Shown: positions 13,275 to 23,306 of the stretch, piece by piece
Layout: each line of letters opens with the position of its first letter
Numbering within the stretch: position 1 is the stretch's first letter
Position numbers and translations under genes: made by a program
The notes under the pieces: model-generated
The model's database searches: none
Told to the model about the DNA's origin: nothing
What the model saw: the letters and a program-made list of their open reading frames with translations, nothing else
Source of the DNA: Rhynchospora pubera
Lineage: Eukaryota; Streptophyta; Magnoliopsida; Poales; Cyperaceae
Length of the DNA stretch: 64,000 nt
NCBI GenBank assembly: GCA_028095005.1
Contig: CM051459.1
Coordinates: 21,624,699-21,688,698, forward strand
Direction of reading: 5' to 3'

Positions 13275-14002
13275 CTTCTAAGAGTGCTAATAATAAGATG
13301 ATATAGGCAATTCATTATCTGCATGATGCAAACTTAATTAATCTCGCTCCAGCATATCCGGCTACCTAATTTGCATAATTATTGGAACACGTAATATATG
13401 AAAAAGAATTCGGCTTGGTTAGAACCGCCAAAAGTTATTAAATATGATTAACAAAAATGAAGTTTCTGAGAGCTGTACAATATGTGAAAATAGAAATGGA
13501 TAATTTCTAGTTGGTGGCTCCAAATTACGTCAGTAATTACGACCGAAATGGATAATATCTATGAATTCTTCTAGAGAGCAGTAATCAACACTCTACTGCC
13601 ACACATTGCAATTTTTTTCAAAGGTCAAATAATTTTTTTAACAAAAATGATGATCGAAATTAAATTTAATCCAGATAAATCATTCAGTTTTTAGTAAATC
13701 CAACCAAATCACTACGTCACCTTTCTAATTACCAAGTACATTGTTCTCATTATTCACGTCGGCAAAAAAAAATTAACACACATGCGCATCAGCAAATTAA
13801 ATTTTCATGATTTGCTATAAAAAAAAATAGTCTGTATATTAACACCCATGTAATAAAGGCAATAAGATTGGTTATTGTCACTGAATTAGAATAAGAATTT
13901 AGAAATGTGTGCCTATCCATATTTTTTATATTCTACGAAAATAATAAATTTGGAGCTTATTCTTATCCGATTTCTTATTCTTACGCATCCAAAATAACAG
14001 TG

Positions 14003-14401
14003 TTTTAAAGTAGAGAAAGGTTCCGGTGCCACAAATACCACACTTTATCTTTTTATTTTAAATTTTAAAAAATTAAAATATAATCGTCCGATCCAAACTG
14101 TTGATCTTGTTTGTTTTAATGACGGATGTGTTGTCCTAAAATTTTATATTTTTTATGTTTATGTGATACTTGTTCAAGAGGTTGAAAAATGGACATATTA
14201 GAATTAATTTGTTTTAGTTATTTTGATCCGTTCATTTTTTTACATATTGATCAAGCATCAAATAAACTTAAAAAATATAAAATTTTATGACAATGCATCC
14301 GTCGTTAAAATGAACAAGATCAACAGTTTGGATCAGAAAATTATATTTTAAAATTTAAAATAAAAAAAATAAAGTGTGGCACAGAATCTTGCTCTTTAAA
14401 G
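14003..14401. repeat. Foldback element with ~170-190-bp arms
   Basis: The left arm (about 14003-14190) and right arm (about 14235-14401) are long imperfect inverted repeats. Both include CTTTAAAG at the outer edge, a GTGCCACACTTTAT-like segment, GATCCAAACTGTTGATCTTG and TAAAATTTTATATTTTTTA. The short loop contains TTTTAGTTATTTTGATCC. The element at 37155-37562 has similar architecture and shares an internal TTATTTGATACT-GATCAAGAG segment. Confidence 0.75.
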
Positions 14402-14576
14402 TAATTTCTTTGACAGATATTTTGTGGCATGAATAAGAGGCGTAGCGAGTCCAAGCCTCAACATTTCCATCAACTCACGCGAGATTGGCCCGTTCATAAA
14501 TTTTGATTTCTAAGATATCCTTTCCAGAGCTGATAAGCGTCATCCAGCGGAAAATCATTCGCGTCATCTAACCCTC

Positions 14577-14755
14577 CCCTCCCCTTCATTTTTCGCTTTT
14601 TTTTTTCCGCGCGCCTGGGTGAGACGCCCCTCCCTCACGCGTCCTTCCTTCCTCGCCTCCCCTTCCTTCCTCGCTAGCAACCCTTACCCCCTCGCACTGC
14701 CTTCCGTCCCTCCCTCCCTCCCTCCCTGGCCATCCATTTTCTTTTCCTCTCGCAC
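14577..14755 (+). repeat. Pyrimidine-rich low-complexity tract
   Basis: The tract is rich in CTTCC, CCCT and (CCCT)n units and GC-richer than its surroundings. It immediately precedes the GAACA tandem array. A purine-rich tract lies beyond the other end of that array (16820-17200), so the two may be the inverted flanks of one composite element. Open frames in either tract are low-complexity artefacts. Confidence 0.55.
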
Positions 14756-15112
14756 ACACTTGAACATAAAAAGCAAATAAACTGAACAGATGTAACAACT
14801 AATTGAACATAAAAAGCAAATAAACTGAACAGATGTAATAAACAATGTGTGTTGTACTAAACGTCTCTAGGTTTGTCGATTGCAAAACAATATCATTTGG
14901 CATTTAACAATCTTCTTTGAGTTTTATAGGAAGAAGATACAATTTATGAGGACTTGGATAAAAGCTTTAAGAAAGATCAAGATCAAGTCTTTAGAGAGCT
15001 TGTAGGCTAGTTTAGACTAGGATAGAAGGTATACTTTAGTCCTTGTTTATCCTTGAAATGGTCTAGATAGCGAAAAGCTCAATAAACCAGAAAAATCCTG
15101 TTTTCAGTGACC

Positions 15113-15692
15113 TAGCGTCGTACAACGCTAGATAGTGGCACACAACGCTAGAACAGCTAAATTCATACTTTTGTGAATCAACGTTGCACAACGCTATATA
15201 GAGTTAGGCAACGCTGATTCACAACGTTGTACAACGCTCAGTAGTGTTGTACAACGCTGCAGTTAAAAAACTTGGAAAATTTCCTGAGTACCATCGTACA
15301 ACGCCATATAGCGTTGCACAACGCCACAAAAATCCCAAGTTAGCTGGCTGTTCAGACATCGCTCTGTTAACGTTAGCCAACGTCTTTCAGCGTTGGGTAA
15401 CGTTAGCGTTGTGTGACGGTATATAGAGTTGTACAACGCTCTGTTGAATCTGTCAGAGTTGTTCCTTTTATCTCCCTTTAACGTTGTGTAACGCCATTCA
15501 GTGGCAAGCAACGCTCTGACAATTTCCAACGGAATTGTCGGAGCTTTCCTTTGGTTATACACTCCTTCGTTGTGCGACGGCAAATAGCGTTGCACAACGC
15601 TCTGACAGACCAACGGCTATATTAAAGAGCCGTTAGAATTTACAACGGTCATATTCCAGCGTTGTATAACGCTATTCAGCGTTTTACAACGC
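15113..15692 (+). repeat. Cluster of ~18 near-palindromes, consensus AGCGTTGTACAACGCT
   Basis: Copies include GCGTCGTACAACGCT, ACGTTGCACAACGCT, AACGTTGTACAACGCT, GCGTTGTATAACGCT and GCGTTTTACAACGCT. Some adjacent copies are joined by short ATATAG-like spacers. Spacing is irregular, unlike a simple tandem repeat. The cluster lies upstream of the LTR TATA box, in the position of the U3 regulatory region. A role as protein-binding sites is inference. Confidence 0.8.
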
Positions 15693-15732
15693 TGTGTCCA
15701 GTTTTTGCTGGGGAACTGCTCATTTCAAGCCC

Positions 15733-15740
15733 TATATATA
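15733..15740 (+). promoter_or_regulatory. TATA box of the solo LTR
   Basis: TATATATA sits about 40 bp downstream of the palindrome cluster and about 575 bp before the LTR end. This is the expected place for the retroelement promoter. Downstream sequence would be the R-U5 portion. Confidence 0.55.
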
Positions 15741-16818
15741 TCCACCCCTTGTTCTCTCTCCATAAAACGAGTTAGAGAGCTTCACTTTGCAAAATTAGAC
15801 CAGAATTAAACCTTTGAGCATAGGGATACTCTCCCACTTGAGCTTTTCATAGCTAGACCATCTTGAGAGATTTAGTAGCCTCAAACACCACCGCCCCGAC
15901 ATTGTCGCTAGGTGTAGGTTGGAATAGGTTGAGAGCTCTTCTCCTTTGAGGCCGTTGTGCCATTCGAGTTAGGCCGATCCGCCTCGAGTGTCCTTGTGAC
16001 GAGGTGATTCGGTTCGAAGTTGTAGTCCCGTTCTTGTTGGAATTGAACGGAACGCGCCCTTTGGTGGTAGCGAAACTCCCGGAGACGTACGACTAAGGCT
16101 AGCTTCTTCTAGCGGGTCGGAACTTCGTAATCACATCGCGTGTTCAATTTCTCTCTCTCTTTCTCTCTTTATTATCTTGCATTGTGAATTGCTTGTGTGC
16201 TTGCTTGTATTGGGTACCAATTGAATTGTGTTAGGGTAGTTCATACCAAACCGGTCCAAAATCTCAATCGCTTCCGCTAAACCTTAGTTAAGCCGCCCCC
16301 CATTAGGGACAACAATGTGCACTCATACAAAAAAGTAAAAGCGAGTAAATAAACTGAACAGAAATGACAAATAAATTGAACAGTTGTAACAAATAAATTG
16401 AATATATGTCACAAACATGCTGATTCGTATAAAAAATAAATAGTGAACATAAAATGAACGAATATAACAACTAATTGAACAGTTATATCAAATAAACTGA
16501 ACAGATGTAACAAACAATGTTGACTCATACAAAAAAATAAAAGTGAGCAAATAAACTGAACAAAAATGACAATTAAATTGAACATAAATAGCAAATAAAC
16601 TGAACAGATGCAACAAAAATGTGGACTCATACAAAAAGTAAAAGTGAGCAAATAAACTGAACAGAAATAACAATTAAAATGAACAGTTATATCAAATAAA
16701 CTTAACAGATGTAACAAAACAATGTGGACTCATACAAAAACTAAAAGTGAGCAAATAAACTGAACAGAAATGACAATTATATTGAACAGTTATATCAAAA
16801 AACTGAACAGATGTAACG

Positions 16819-18241
16819 TGAGATAGAATGGAGAGAGAAAAAATAAAAGAAAGAAGGACCAGTGAGAAACACAAAAATCAATAGAGAGAAAAATAGATGG
16901 AGCAGAAAGGAAAGGAAAAGAAAAGGGGACGAAAGAAAAGAAAAATGAAGAAAGAAGAAGGAGCAAAGAGAGAGAGGGGAACTCACGGAGCAAAGAGAGG
17001 GAGGAAGAAGAAGGGAGCGAGGGGAACTCACGGAGCAAGAGAGAAGGTCGGATCAAGAGAGGGAGCCACGTCTGGGAGTGGTGGGAGAAGGAAAGGTAGC
17101 GATGGGTGAGAGGGGAAGGTGCGCGCTCTCTTACGATGGATGAGAGGAAGAGCGATGAATAGGATCGGATCGGATCTTACGATGGATGAGAGGTGCGCGC
17201 TCTCTTCGATGACACAGATGACTAAATGATGGATGGTAAGTAGTAATTACCTATCCTTTCAGGCATCTTGGCACTGCAGCCCAAAAAGTTGTATCGGCAT
17301 CTTGGCACTGCAGCCCAATCTGAAACGATATTATTTTTGTTTGTCGTCTTTCGTCTCTCTCATAGGACACATTTGTATCTTCAATTGAATTAAACTTGGT
17401 AACTTGTGTGCTATTTTATAATGATAATTAATTACCCATTTACCCGATTACTACCACTTAAAATTGCTCCACTATAGAAATGGGGAGATTCCCAATATTA
17501 TCTTGTCAAGTCAGATATATTCAGACTGATATTGTTGTTTTTTTTTTTAAAAAAAAAGGGGGGATCGGAAGTTTACTCTTTGGATTTGCTTTGTTTAATT
17601 TCTTTAATGTCTTGATTGAGCTCTAGTATGTTACTTATCCTTCGGTTTCTTGTTTTTCTCGTTTTGTGAATGTTCCAACTGCTGTAACTGTATGAACCTC
17701 TTTGTAGTAATGTTTTTATTCCCAAGGGCTTATCCAACACAAATTTTAAAAAAGTAGTGTTGGCATGTGCTGTTACTATCGGTGATTGCAACATGAAAAT
17801 ATTAAATAGTAGACTTGTACCGAGCAAGCACAATGAAGCAACCCACCTTAATTAAGTAATAATTTAATTAAACGATGGCCATGGCCTACTTGACGAAGTG
17901 AAAAACGAATTTAATTTCCACCACATGGTTTTACCGTTTTAGTTTCACAACATAAATAAACTTTATTTAAGAAAATGTGCATAATGTATTTTTTTCATAC
18001 AAAAATAAATTACTTTGCAATGACCGAAATTAAAGTCAAAACTCCCTCAGACAATAATTAAGGTAGTCGATCGGGTCGCATAACCTTAACCTATACTAGA
18101 TTACTACTCCATACCGTTGGCACCCAAACGTGCATTTAACAATCAAAGTCAATAATGCGACTCGCGTGATTTCCTTATTATAACAACACCTAATAATAAA
18201 ATATATATCGATAACCCCATCGACTTCTATAATGTATTATG
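16819..18241. other. Purine-rich tract and intergenic DNA upstream of the 8-Cys gene
   Basis: 16820-17110 is purine-rich (GAAAGGAAAAG, GAGAGAGGGGAACTCACGG doubled). At 17127-17205 the motif TTACGATGGATGAGAGG and GTGCGCGCTCTCTT are duplicated. At 17260-17320 a block with core GGCATCTTGGCACTGCAGCC occurs twice in tandem. The remainder to 18241 shows no gene; open frames on the minus strand at 16790-17056 and 17573-17833 are low complexity or unsupported. Confidence 0.5.
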
Positions 18242-18249
18242 TATAAATA
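18242..18249 (+). promoter_or_regulatory. TATA box upstream of the 8-Cys protein gene
   Basis: TATAAATA lies 104 bp before the ATG at 18353. This spacing suits a transcript with a leader of about 70-80 bases, so the promoter looks preserved even though the reading frame is interrupted. Confidence 0.6.
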
Positions 18250-18352
18250 CCCATGCACAGAGCAGAAGCATATATGAAGAGCATTCTAACGCAAACAAAC
18301 ATCACTTAATCAGTTGACACAGATAACATAACCATAAATCAATCCACCGCCA

Positions 18353-18673
18353 ATGGCAACTAAATCCGCTGCTGCCTCGCTTGCTCTTCTTCTAACCTTC
18401 AAAATCCTTCTTTTCACTTTCGCGAATGCCGACTGCCCCGAGCTTTGAGTCCCCTCTTATATGCGCTGCATAACGTATAATAACGCGGATGATTGCTGCT
18501 CGTCATTCGTCGGCAGTTTTACTGATGTGCAGGTCACAGAGTGCTTCTGTGCTGCTGTTAATGGGATTAGAAGTGCAAGTGAAACATTTCACATCCTCAA
18601 CCAGTGTCACAAGATCCCTTCTGATACCGACTGTCCGGCCAGTGTCCTCAATTTAGTGACTTGGATCGAATAA
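18353..18673 (+). pseudogene. Secreted eight-cysteine (LTP/prolamin-type) protein with one in-frame TGA
   Basis: From ATG 18353 to the TAA ending at 18673 there are 107 codons in a single frame, interrupted only by TGA at 18446-18448 (codon 32). The first ~26 residues (MATKSAAASLALLL, then FKILLFTFANA) are a signal peptide. After it come Cys-Pro-Glu-Leu, the stop, then MRC, a CC pair (ADDCC), a CFC triplet, NQC and TDC. This is the C-C-CC-CxC-C-C spacing of the eight-cysteine motif of lipid-transfer-like proteins. Such proteins are secreted and bind lipids or act at the cell surface. The family is assigned by cysteine pattern only. The rest of the frame is intact, so the stop is recent, a sequence error, or read through. 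A 70-residue internal start at 18461 would lack the signal peptide and first cysteine. Confidence 0.72.
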
Positions 18674-19571
18674 TTCAGGGTTTATTTTTATTAGATTGCT
18701 TATTTATTTTAATTTTTTTTTTCTTGAACTTGTTGTATGAGCTTTATCCGTGTAGAGTTATGTTTAATTTGTTCATGTTTTCGTTACGACTTGCAAGAAA
18801 GAGGTTTGATCTAGAAGTAAAGGCATATTTAAGATTCTTTTGTGAAGTACACATAACCCTGTGTGGCATTCCTTTTGCAAATAATTAATATATAAATTAA
18901 ACTTTATACGTGCATCTATTCAAATATAGAAAATAACTAATATATATTTCTTTCTTTCTTTTTTACCAAAAGTAGTAGCTGCTTAATTTTTTGTATCGTT
19001 TCATGCAACACAGTTCAATCATAAATTGTTAGAAAGAAAAGTAATAATTTATTATATTGGAAAATAATATAGAGAATCAACATATAAATTCCTCTTGATC
19101 TAAAAGGAAAAAACACATATTGACTTTTACCACCCAAAGCAAGTTTGGACTTTGGAATCTCTCCATTTTAACATTTCGTCAGAGTACTCTCTACTACAGA
19201 AATCAAAATCAATAACTTTCAATATCCTTCGGTTACAAGTCATTTGCTCGATGAAAATTAGGGAGTATAAGCATATATAAGATCAAAATAACATGTTCCA
19301 CAATATTTCATATATATTTTATTCATGTAAAACTCATCCAATTAAATTTGTTTGAAAATGGTTGTATCATGTTGAATTGAGTTTACACAAATTTCCAATT
19401 TTGAAGATCATTATAAAGAATTTTCAATATTTAGTTAAATTTGTTTAAATTACTGCACAATCTACACTGCATTTGTCAGTTTGGGTTGCGTTTGCGTCAA
19501 GAGCAATTGGGAGTTTGGGACTTATACGCCGTTTTTTCTTAAACTATCATCGGCTCATGTCAGATTGGCCG

Positions 19572-19880
19572 CCTTTAAAATTTGAGATGGGCTAAAATCA
19601 GCCACGACTGACAGATGGACCCGTCAGCTACGATTATATCTCAACTTTTGAGGTTCTAATGACTAATCCGAACCGTTCAATGTGTTCTCCATATTGAAAT
19701 CTCATTGGAGACCAATTGCTCTTGACTAGATGTTTCCAATGAGATTTCAATAGCAATTGGGAGTTTGGGACTTGAACAGTTCTTATCGATTATTAGAATC
19801 TCGAAAATTAAAATTAGATCGTAGCTGATGATCTCATCCGTGAGTCGCGACTGATTTTAACTTGTCTCAATTTTAAAATT
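19572..19880. repeat. Foldback element with TTTTAAAATTTGAGA ends
   Basis: The arms begin CCTTTAAAATTTGAGATGGG and end CTTGTCTCAATTTTAAAA. Both contain a mirrored TAAAATCAG-CGACT segment, a GTCAGCTACGAT-like segment, and ATTCTAATAATCGAT or its counterpart. The centre holds a smaller inverted pair around TGAAATCTCATTGGA. The element is non-coding. Confidence 0.65.
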
Positions 19881-19951
19881 AGATATCCTTTCAGGCTTTT
19901 GCTAAACTTTGGGCCACTACTTGTTTCTCGGCCTCGATTGTAGAGTCTGTA

Positions 19952-20145
19952 TCCTCTGCCAACCTTTTGAGGTTGGTAGAGGGCCAACTCTTGATCCGAG
20001 CCGTTCGATTTAATCTCGATGGTTAAGATTTTTCGGACCTATCAATTTAAGTTACATGCACGGGGCTCTCTTAACCGCTGAAATTAGATCTAACGGTTTA
20101 GATCAGAAGTTGTCACTCTACCAACCTTAAAAGATCGGCAGAGGA
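19952..20145. repeat. MITE-like element, TCCTCTGCCAACCTT ends
   Basis: The terminal inverted repeats are TCCTCTGCCAACCTTTTGAG and AAGATCGGCAGAGGA with CTACCAACCTT. The interior contains GGACCTATCAATTTAAGTTA followed by CATGCACGGGGCTCTCTTA. The element at 41574-41752 has a closely similar interior but different ends. Confidence 0.65.
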
Positions 20146-20950
20146 TGTGATTCCTCGATTGTAACGCAGCACCACGCAAATTGGAACTGCAAACTAAAAA
20201 CGATACGTTTTCTCACACCTATTGACATTGAAGAAACAGCTGAAAGGATATTATTTCTGTTTCGTGTTTCTTTGATATGACATATGTGACAGTTCCATAT
20301 TCAATTAAATTAAGGTTGGGTTACTGTTACTTATCTGCTTTATCATTATAGGATTGTAATCATCAGAAACGATCATAATATACTCGCTAATTTAAAATTT
20401 GGCCCACTGAATTAGATGCTCTAGCAATGTTAACTTTGCAAAAAGGGAATTTGATTCCCGTTTTCGGACTAGTGGGCTAGTAGCCACCTCTGTAATATCT
20501 TATTGAATTGATGAGATTCGCAACATTAGTTATGCAAATTAAGCTTATTTTACCTCAAATATCAAACTAAAAGGATCATTCAGAAGTCCTTGTACATCAT
20601 ACAAGAGTTCAACTGTTGATTATGGGACCTTTCACACAATTACATTATATGATACCCGTTAATAATGATATATTTGACCGTTTGAAAGTGTAAAATGTAA
20701 CACAGCAATCAATTTAAATCAGTATTAATTGAAGCTCTTGGATTGAAGTTAGATTTTAGTACTTGATAACAAGAAGCTTACAACAATATAGAAAAGAAAA
20801 AAAAACATTTAAGGAAGAAAAAAATAACAAATGGTAGCAAATCTTTTAAAATTTTCTTCAGAAAAGAAAAGAAATTAAATCTCTAATTTATCTATAAAGG
20901 CCTATACAGAAACATCTAGTCTTCTTGAGGAGTTTTCTGAATCTGTCTCA

Positions 20951-23147
20951 TCATGGTACTACTACTTCTTGTTCTGCATTTTGGCTTTTCGACCTCTCAT
21001 TTTCGGAATTAGAGATTTTGCTCTCTTTATTCTTCCCCCACAAGACACTGTAGAGACCAGCAACTGTCAAAATTCCACCTAGAATACTGCACCAATAAAA
21101 ATCACAGCCAAAATGTTAGAATCTGACCCTCAACTTGTACCAGTTGCAAGTGTAGCACATGATAACAGGTTAATGTAGTTACCTTCCAAGATGGATCGTC
21201 TCCCCTAAAATTATCAGTGCAGAAAATACAGTGAAAATGATGGCTAAGGGGTTTGACATGGCAACAAAAACTGGCCCTTTCACTTGCAAGCACCATGCTT
21301 GTAAGTACCATGATATCACTGCATTAAATAGCGCCTGAAAAATGGAAATCAAAAGAAAATATTAGCTATATTTTTCTTAGAAAAACAAGGGAGATCATCT
21401 GTATGATCTGTATTTCCTCTGTAATTTTTACTGATATCATTACTTACACAGTAAACAACAGCTAGAAGTCTCACATCGAAACCAATCTTCCATTTTGTGA
21501 AATCTCTCTCAAGTATGATTGCAGCAACAAATGTCTGGATTGTGCTGAATACACACTGAAGTGTGGTTAAGAGGAGCTTTGAAGAGCACTCTTTAAGTAT
21601 CAGACCCTGCATCGATCATGAATCAAATCTTGAGCTTTTCATGTCCATTTCTTTTTAGAATACTAAGTTTTGGTGAGATTATAGCATTGGAGCTTAATTA
21701 AGTTCTGTAAACTGTTTTGCTTTTTGTTTCTTGATGATGTTCTGTTCTGTGGACTCGTCATTCTATGTTTTCTTTTAAGGGTTTGTTTAGCCTTGTTTTA
21801 CATCAATTTGTTTAGCTGATGATTGCAGTTAGGGGGTTAACCTAATTAATGAGCTTAATTTTGGTCCTGTTGTATTTGTTTATTATTCCTGCTTTGTAAT
21901 GATAAAGTTGGTATGACCATGATTATTTAAAAAAAAAACCCTACAGGTAATAGCCACCACCAACATATATACAATAACAAAAGCAATTGACAGCGACTAC
22001 AAATTAAGTAAATGTGAGTTGAAGACAAAATGTAGTAGAGTGCAAAAATAGACCTGCATAACCAACCAAAGGGACCAGGCCGTGTTAGCAAAGAATAGGA
22101 GGAAGGTTCCTTTAATCCATTCTCCATTCGAATGAGTTTCAGACTGACTGCCACCTTTTGGGTGAAATAAACGGTGGTGATTCAATGGATGTATTGTGGG
22201 TCCCACATAAAAAGCAATGACCACGACTCCTGCGAGGCAAAGTGCGACACCGGCCGCCTTGGCCATGCCATGAGAGCTCCTTATCTTTAGGGTCTCCATC
22301 CTATTTCATATGGGTAAATAACAAAAGTTGTTAGCATACCCTTTTCAAATAGTATACTGATTATAATTTGTGAGGACGACTTAACGAGGCTAATGTGCCA
22401 CCAATTAAATGTGAAGCATGTTTTCTGAGAAATGCACGCCTATGTGTGACAGTATCGTGAAAAAAAGTCTGTACCGGAAATGGAATTTTGTATTGATAGT
22501 TTGGTTACAACTTAAAAATCATAACATAGTAGAAAAATAACCTCAAGAGAAAAGCCAAGAAGAAAGTTATGACAGGGATAGCATTAAATGCTGCGCTCGC
22601 AACTGTCTCGGAGGTGTATTTCAAGCCTATGTGATACACATTTAATCCCACTGTAATCCTGGGAAATAAAAAGATGGTGAGCAATTAAATGACTGCTTAA
22701 TTCCAACTAATAATAAATATAAAATAGCACACAGATGTAGCATACTTAGTTACTTACCCCACCAGTGAAAGCACGAAAATCTTGAACAACACCATAAACG
22801 TTAACTTTGATGGTTTCCCCCTACATATAAAAGCATTCATTAGCAATTCTATCTATAACAATATATATCTTGTCCTTTCAGGATTTGAATGGAAAAAAAG
22901 AATACCCAGCTTGTTAGAACAAAAAAACAGAGTAAGACACACACACACACAAACACATAAAAAAAAATCACCATTTTGCTCCAATGGTTATTGGAACCAA
23001 CAAGATGGAGGCGACAGCTTGGCGATAGAAGAGGAAAACGGCAGGGCTCAATCCCTCATCCAAGGCTGCCTTCGAGAGTACGAACATGCCGGTGTAAATT
23101 ATTTGTATGATAACTACAACTATGTAGGGTCTCTTGTCTTGTCCCAT
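20951..23147 (-). CDS. WAT1-related protein (nodulin MtN21/EamA transporter), copy 2
   Basis: Same family and predicted role as the gene at 6161-9035. Exons on the minus strand: 23147-22972, 22820-22758, 22658-22542, 22300-22054, 21606-21448, 21334-21183 and 21086-20951, all GT-AG, giving 349 residues. Exon lengths are 176, 63, 117, 247, 159, 152 and 136; the other copy has 176, 63, 117, 244, 159, 152 and 178. Only exon 4 (one extra codon) and the tail exon differ. The protein starts MGQDKRPYIVVVIIQIIYTG and ends in a tail with EQEVVVP. Conserved segments include FLFYRQAVASILLVPITI, FNAIPVITFFLAFLLRMETL and ILTVAGLYSVLWGKN. The shorter tail results from an earlier stop, not a frameshift. An open frame on the opposite strand at 22782-23249 is an antisense shadow. 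Confidence 0.92.
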
Positions 23148-23296
23148 GGTGGAAGAGCAAGTTATCCTCTAGAGAATGAAAGAAGAAAGACTAAACGTAG
23201 ATGCACGAGCTATACAATGGGCTGGCAGTGTAACAGTTTCAGAGTTTGAAATGCTACTGCACTTGGATACTTCTCTTGCATTTCAACAAGATTTGC

Positions 23297-23306
23297 TATT
23301 TATATA
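23297..23306 (-). promoter_or_regulatory. TATA box of WAT1 copy 2
   Basis: Read on the minus strand this is TATATAAATA, 150 bp upstream of the ATG at 23147. The position suits the core promoter of this gene. Confidence 0.55.

Larger units (their letters stand above)
9036..14002. other. AT-rich intergenic region with small repeats
   Basis: No gene is seen. Around 9478-9680 a sequence opens with GTGTTTGGAT and closes with ATCCAAACGCAC, a MITE-like arrangement. A direct duplication about 95 bp apart (10668-10720 against 10763-10816) shares the core TTCGCTAC-TTACAAAGA-TAGCTTTT. Two GTTTGGAT-type MITEs lie at 12885-13045 and 13131-13274. The rest is AT-rich DNA with homopolymer runs. Confidence 0.5.
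14845..16319 (+). mobile_element. Solo LTR (1465 bp, 14850-16314) with 5-bp target duplication ATGTG
   Basis: The LTR begins TGTTGTAC and ends GGGACAACA, with inverted termini TGTTGT and ACAACA. Direct ATGTG copies sit immediately outside, at 14845-14849 and 16315-16319. There is no internal region, primer-binding site or polypurine tract inside, so this is a solo LTR. A TATA box is at 15733-15740. Its upstream part (15113-15692) is dense in near-palindromes of AGCGTTGTACAACGCT. The retroelement superfamily cannot be decided from an LTR alone. Open frames at 15244-15426 and 15263-15613 are by-products of the palindromes. Confidence 0.88.
14759..16818 (+). repeat. ~102-bp tandem array of AACTGAACA motifs, split by a solo LTR
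   Basis: Ignoring the LTR at 14850-16314, the array consists of units built from AAATAAACTGAACAGA, ATGACAATTAAATTGAACA and an ACTCATACAAAAA marker. The marker recurs at 16321, about 16421 (degenerate), 16523, 16625 and 16728, giving a period of 100-103 bp. Further partial units lie at 14759-14849. The spaced open frames here arise from the periodic sequence and are not genes. Confidence 0.85.
18674..20950. other. Intergenic region with two foldback elements
   Basis: No gene is seen. 18674-19480 is AT-rich and unremarkable. A direct repeat with core AGCAATTGGGAGTTTGGG occurs at about 19502 and 19751. Foldback elements lie at 19572-19880 and 19952-20145. The remainder up to the WAT1 stop is AT-rich and holds its 3' UTR. 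Confidence 0.5.

Noticed and set aside
14586..14798. 70-codon minus-strand open frame
   Set aside because: Glycine/arginine-rich translation of a C/T low-complexity tract; no motif.
15244..15613. Open frames on both strands inside the LTR
   Set aside because: They run through repeated AACGTTGTACAACG words; no retroelement domain is present.
15113..15692. CRISPR-like array
   Set aside because: Spacing is irregular, the repeats are palindromic variants, and the host is a plant; the LTR context explains them.
16409..17109. Several overlapping hydrophobic or Lys/Arg-rich open frames
   Set aside because: Artefacts of the ~102-bp tandem array and the purine-rich tract.
22782..23249. 155-codon plus-strand open frame
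   Set aside because: Antisense to exons 1-2 of WAT1 copy 2, which have clear family motifs on the minus strand.
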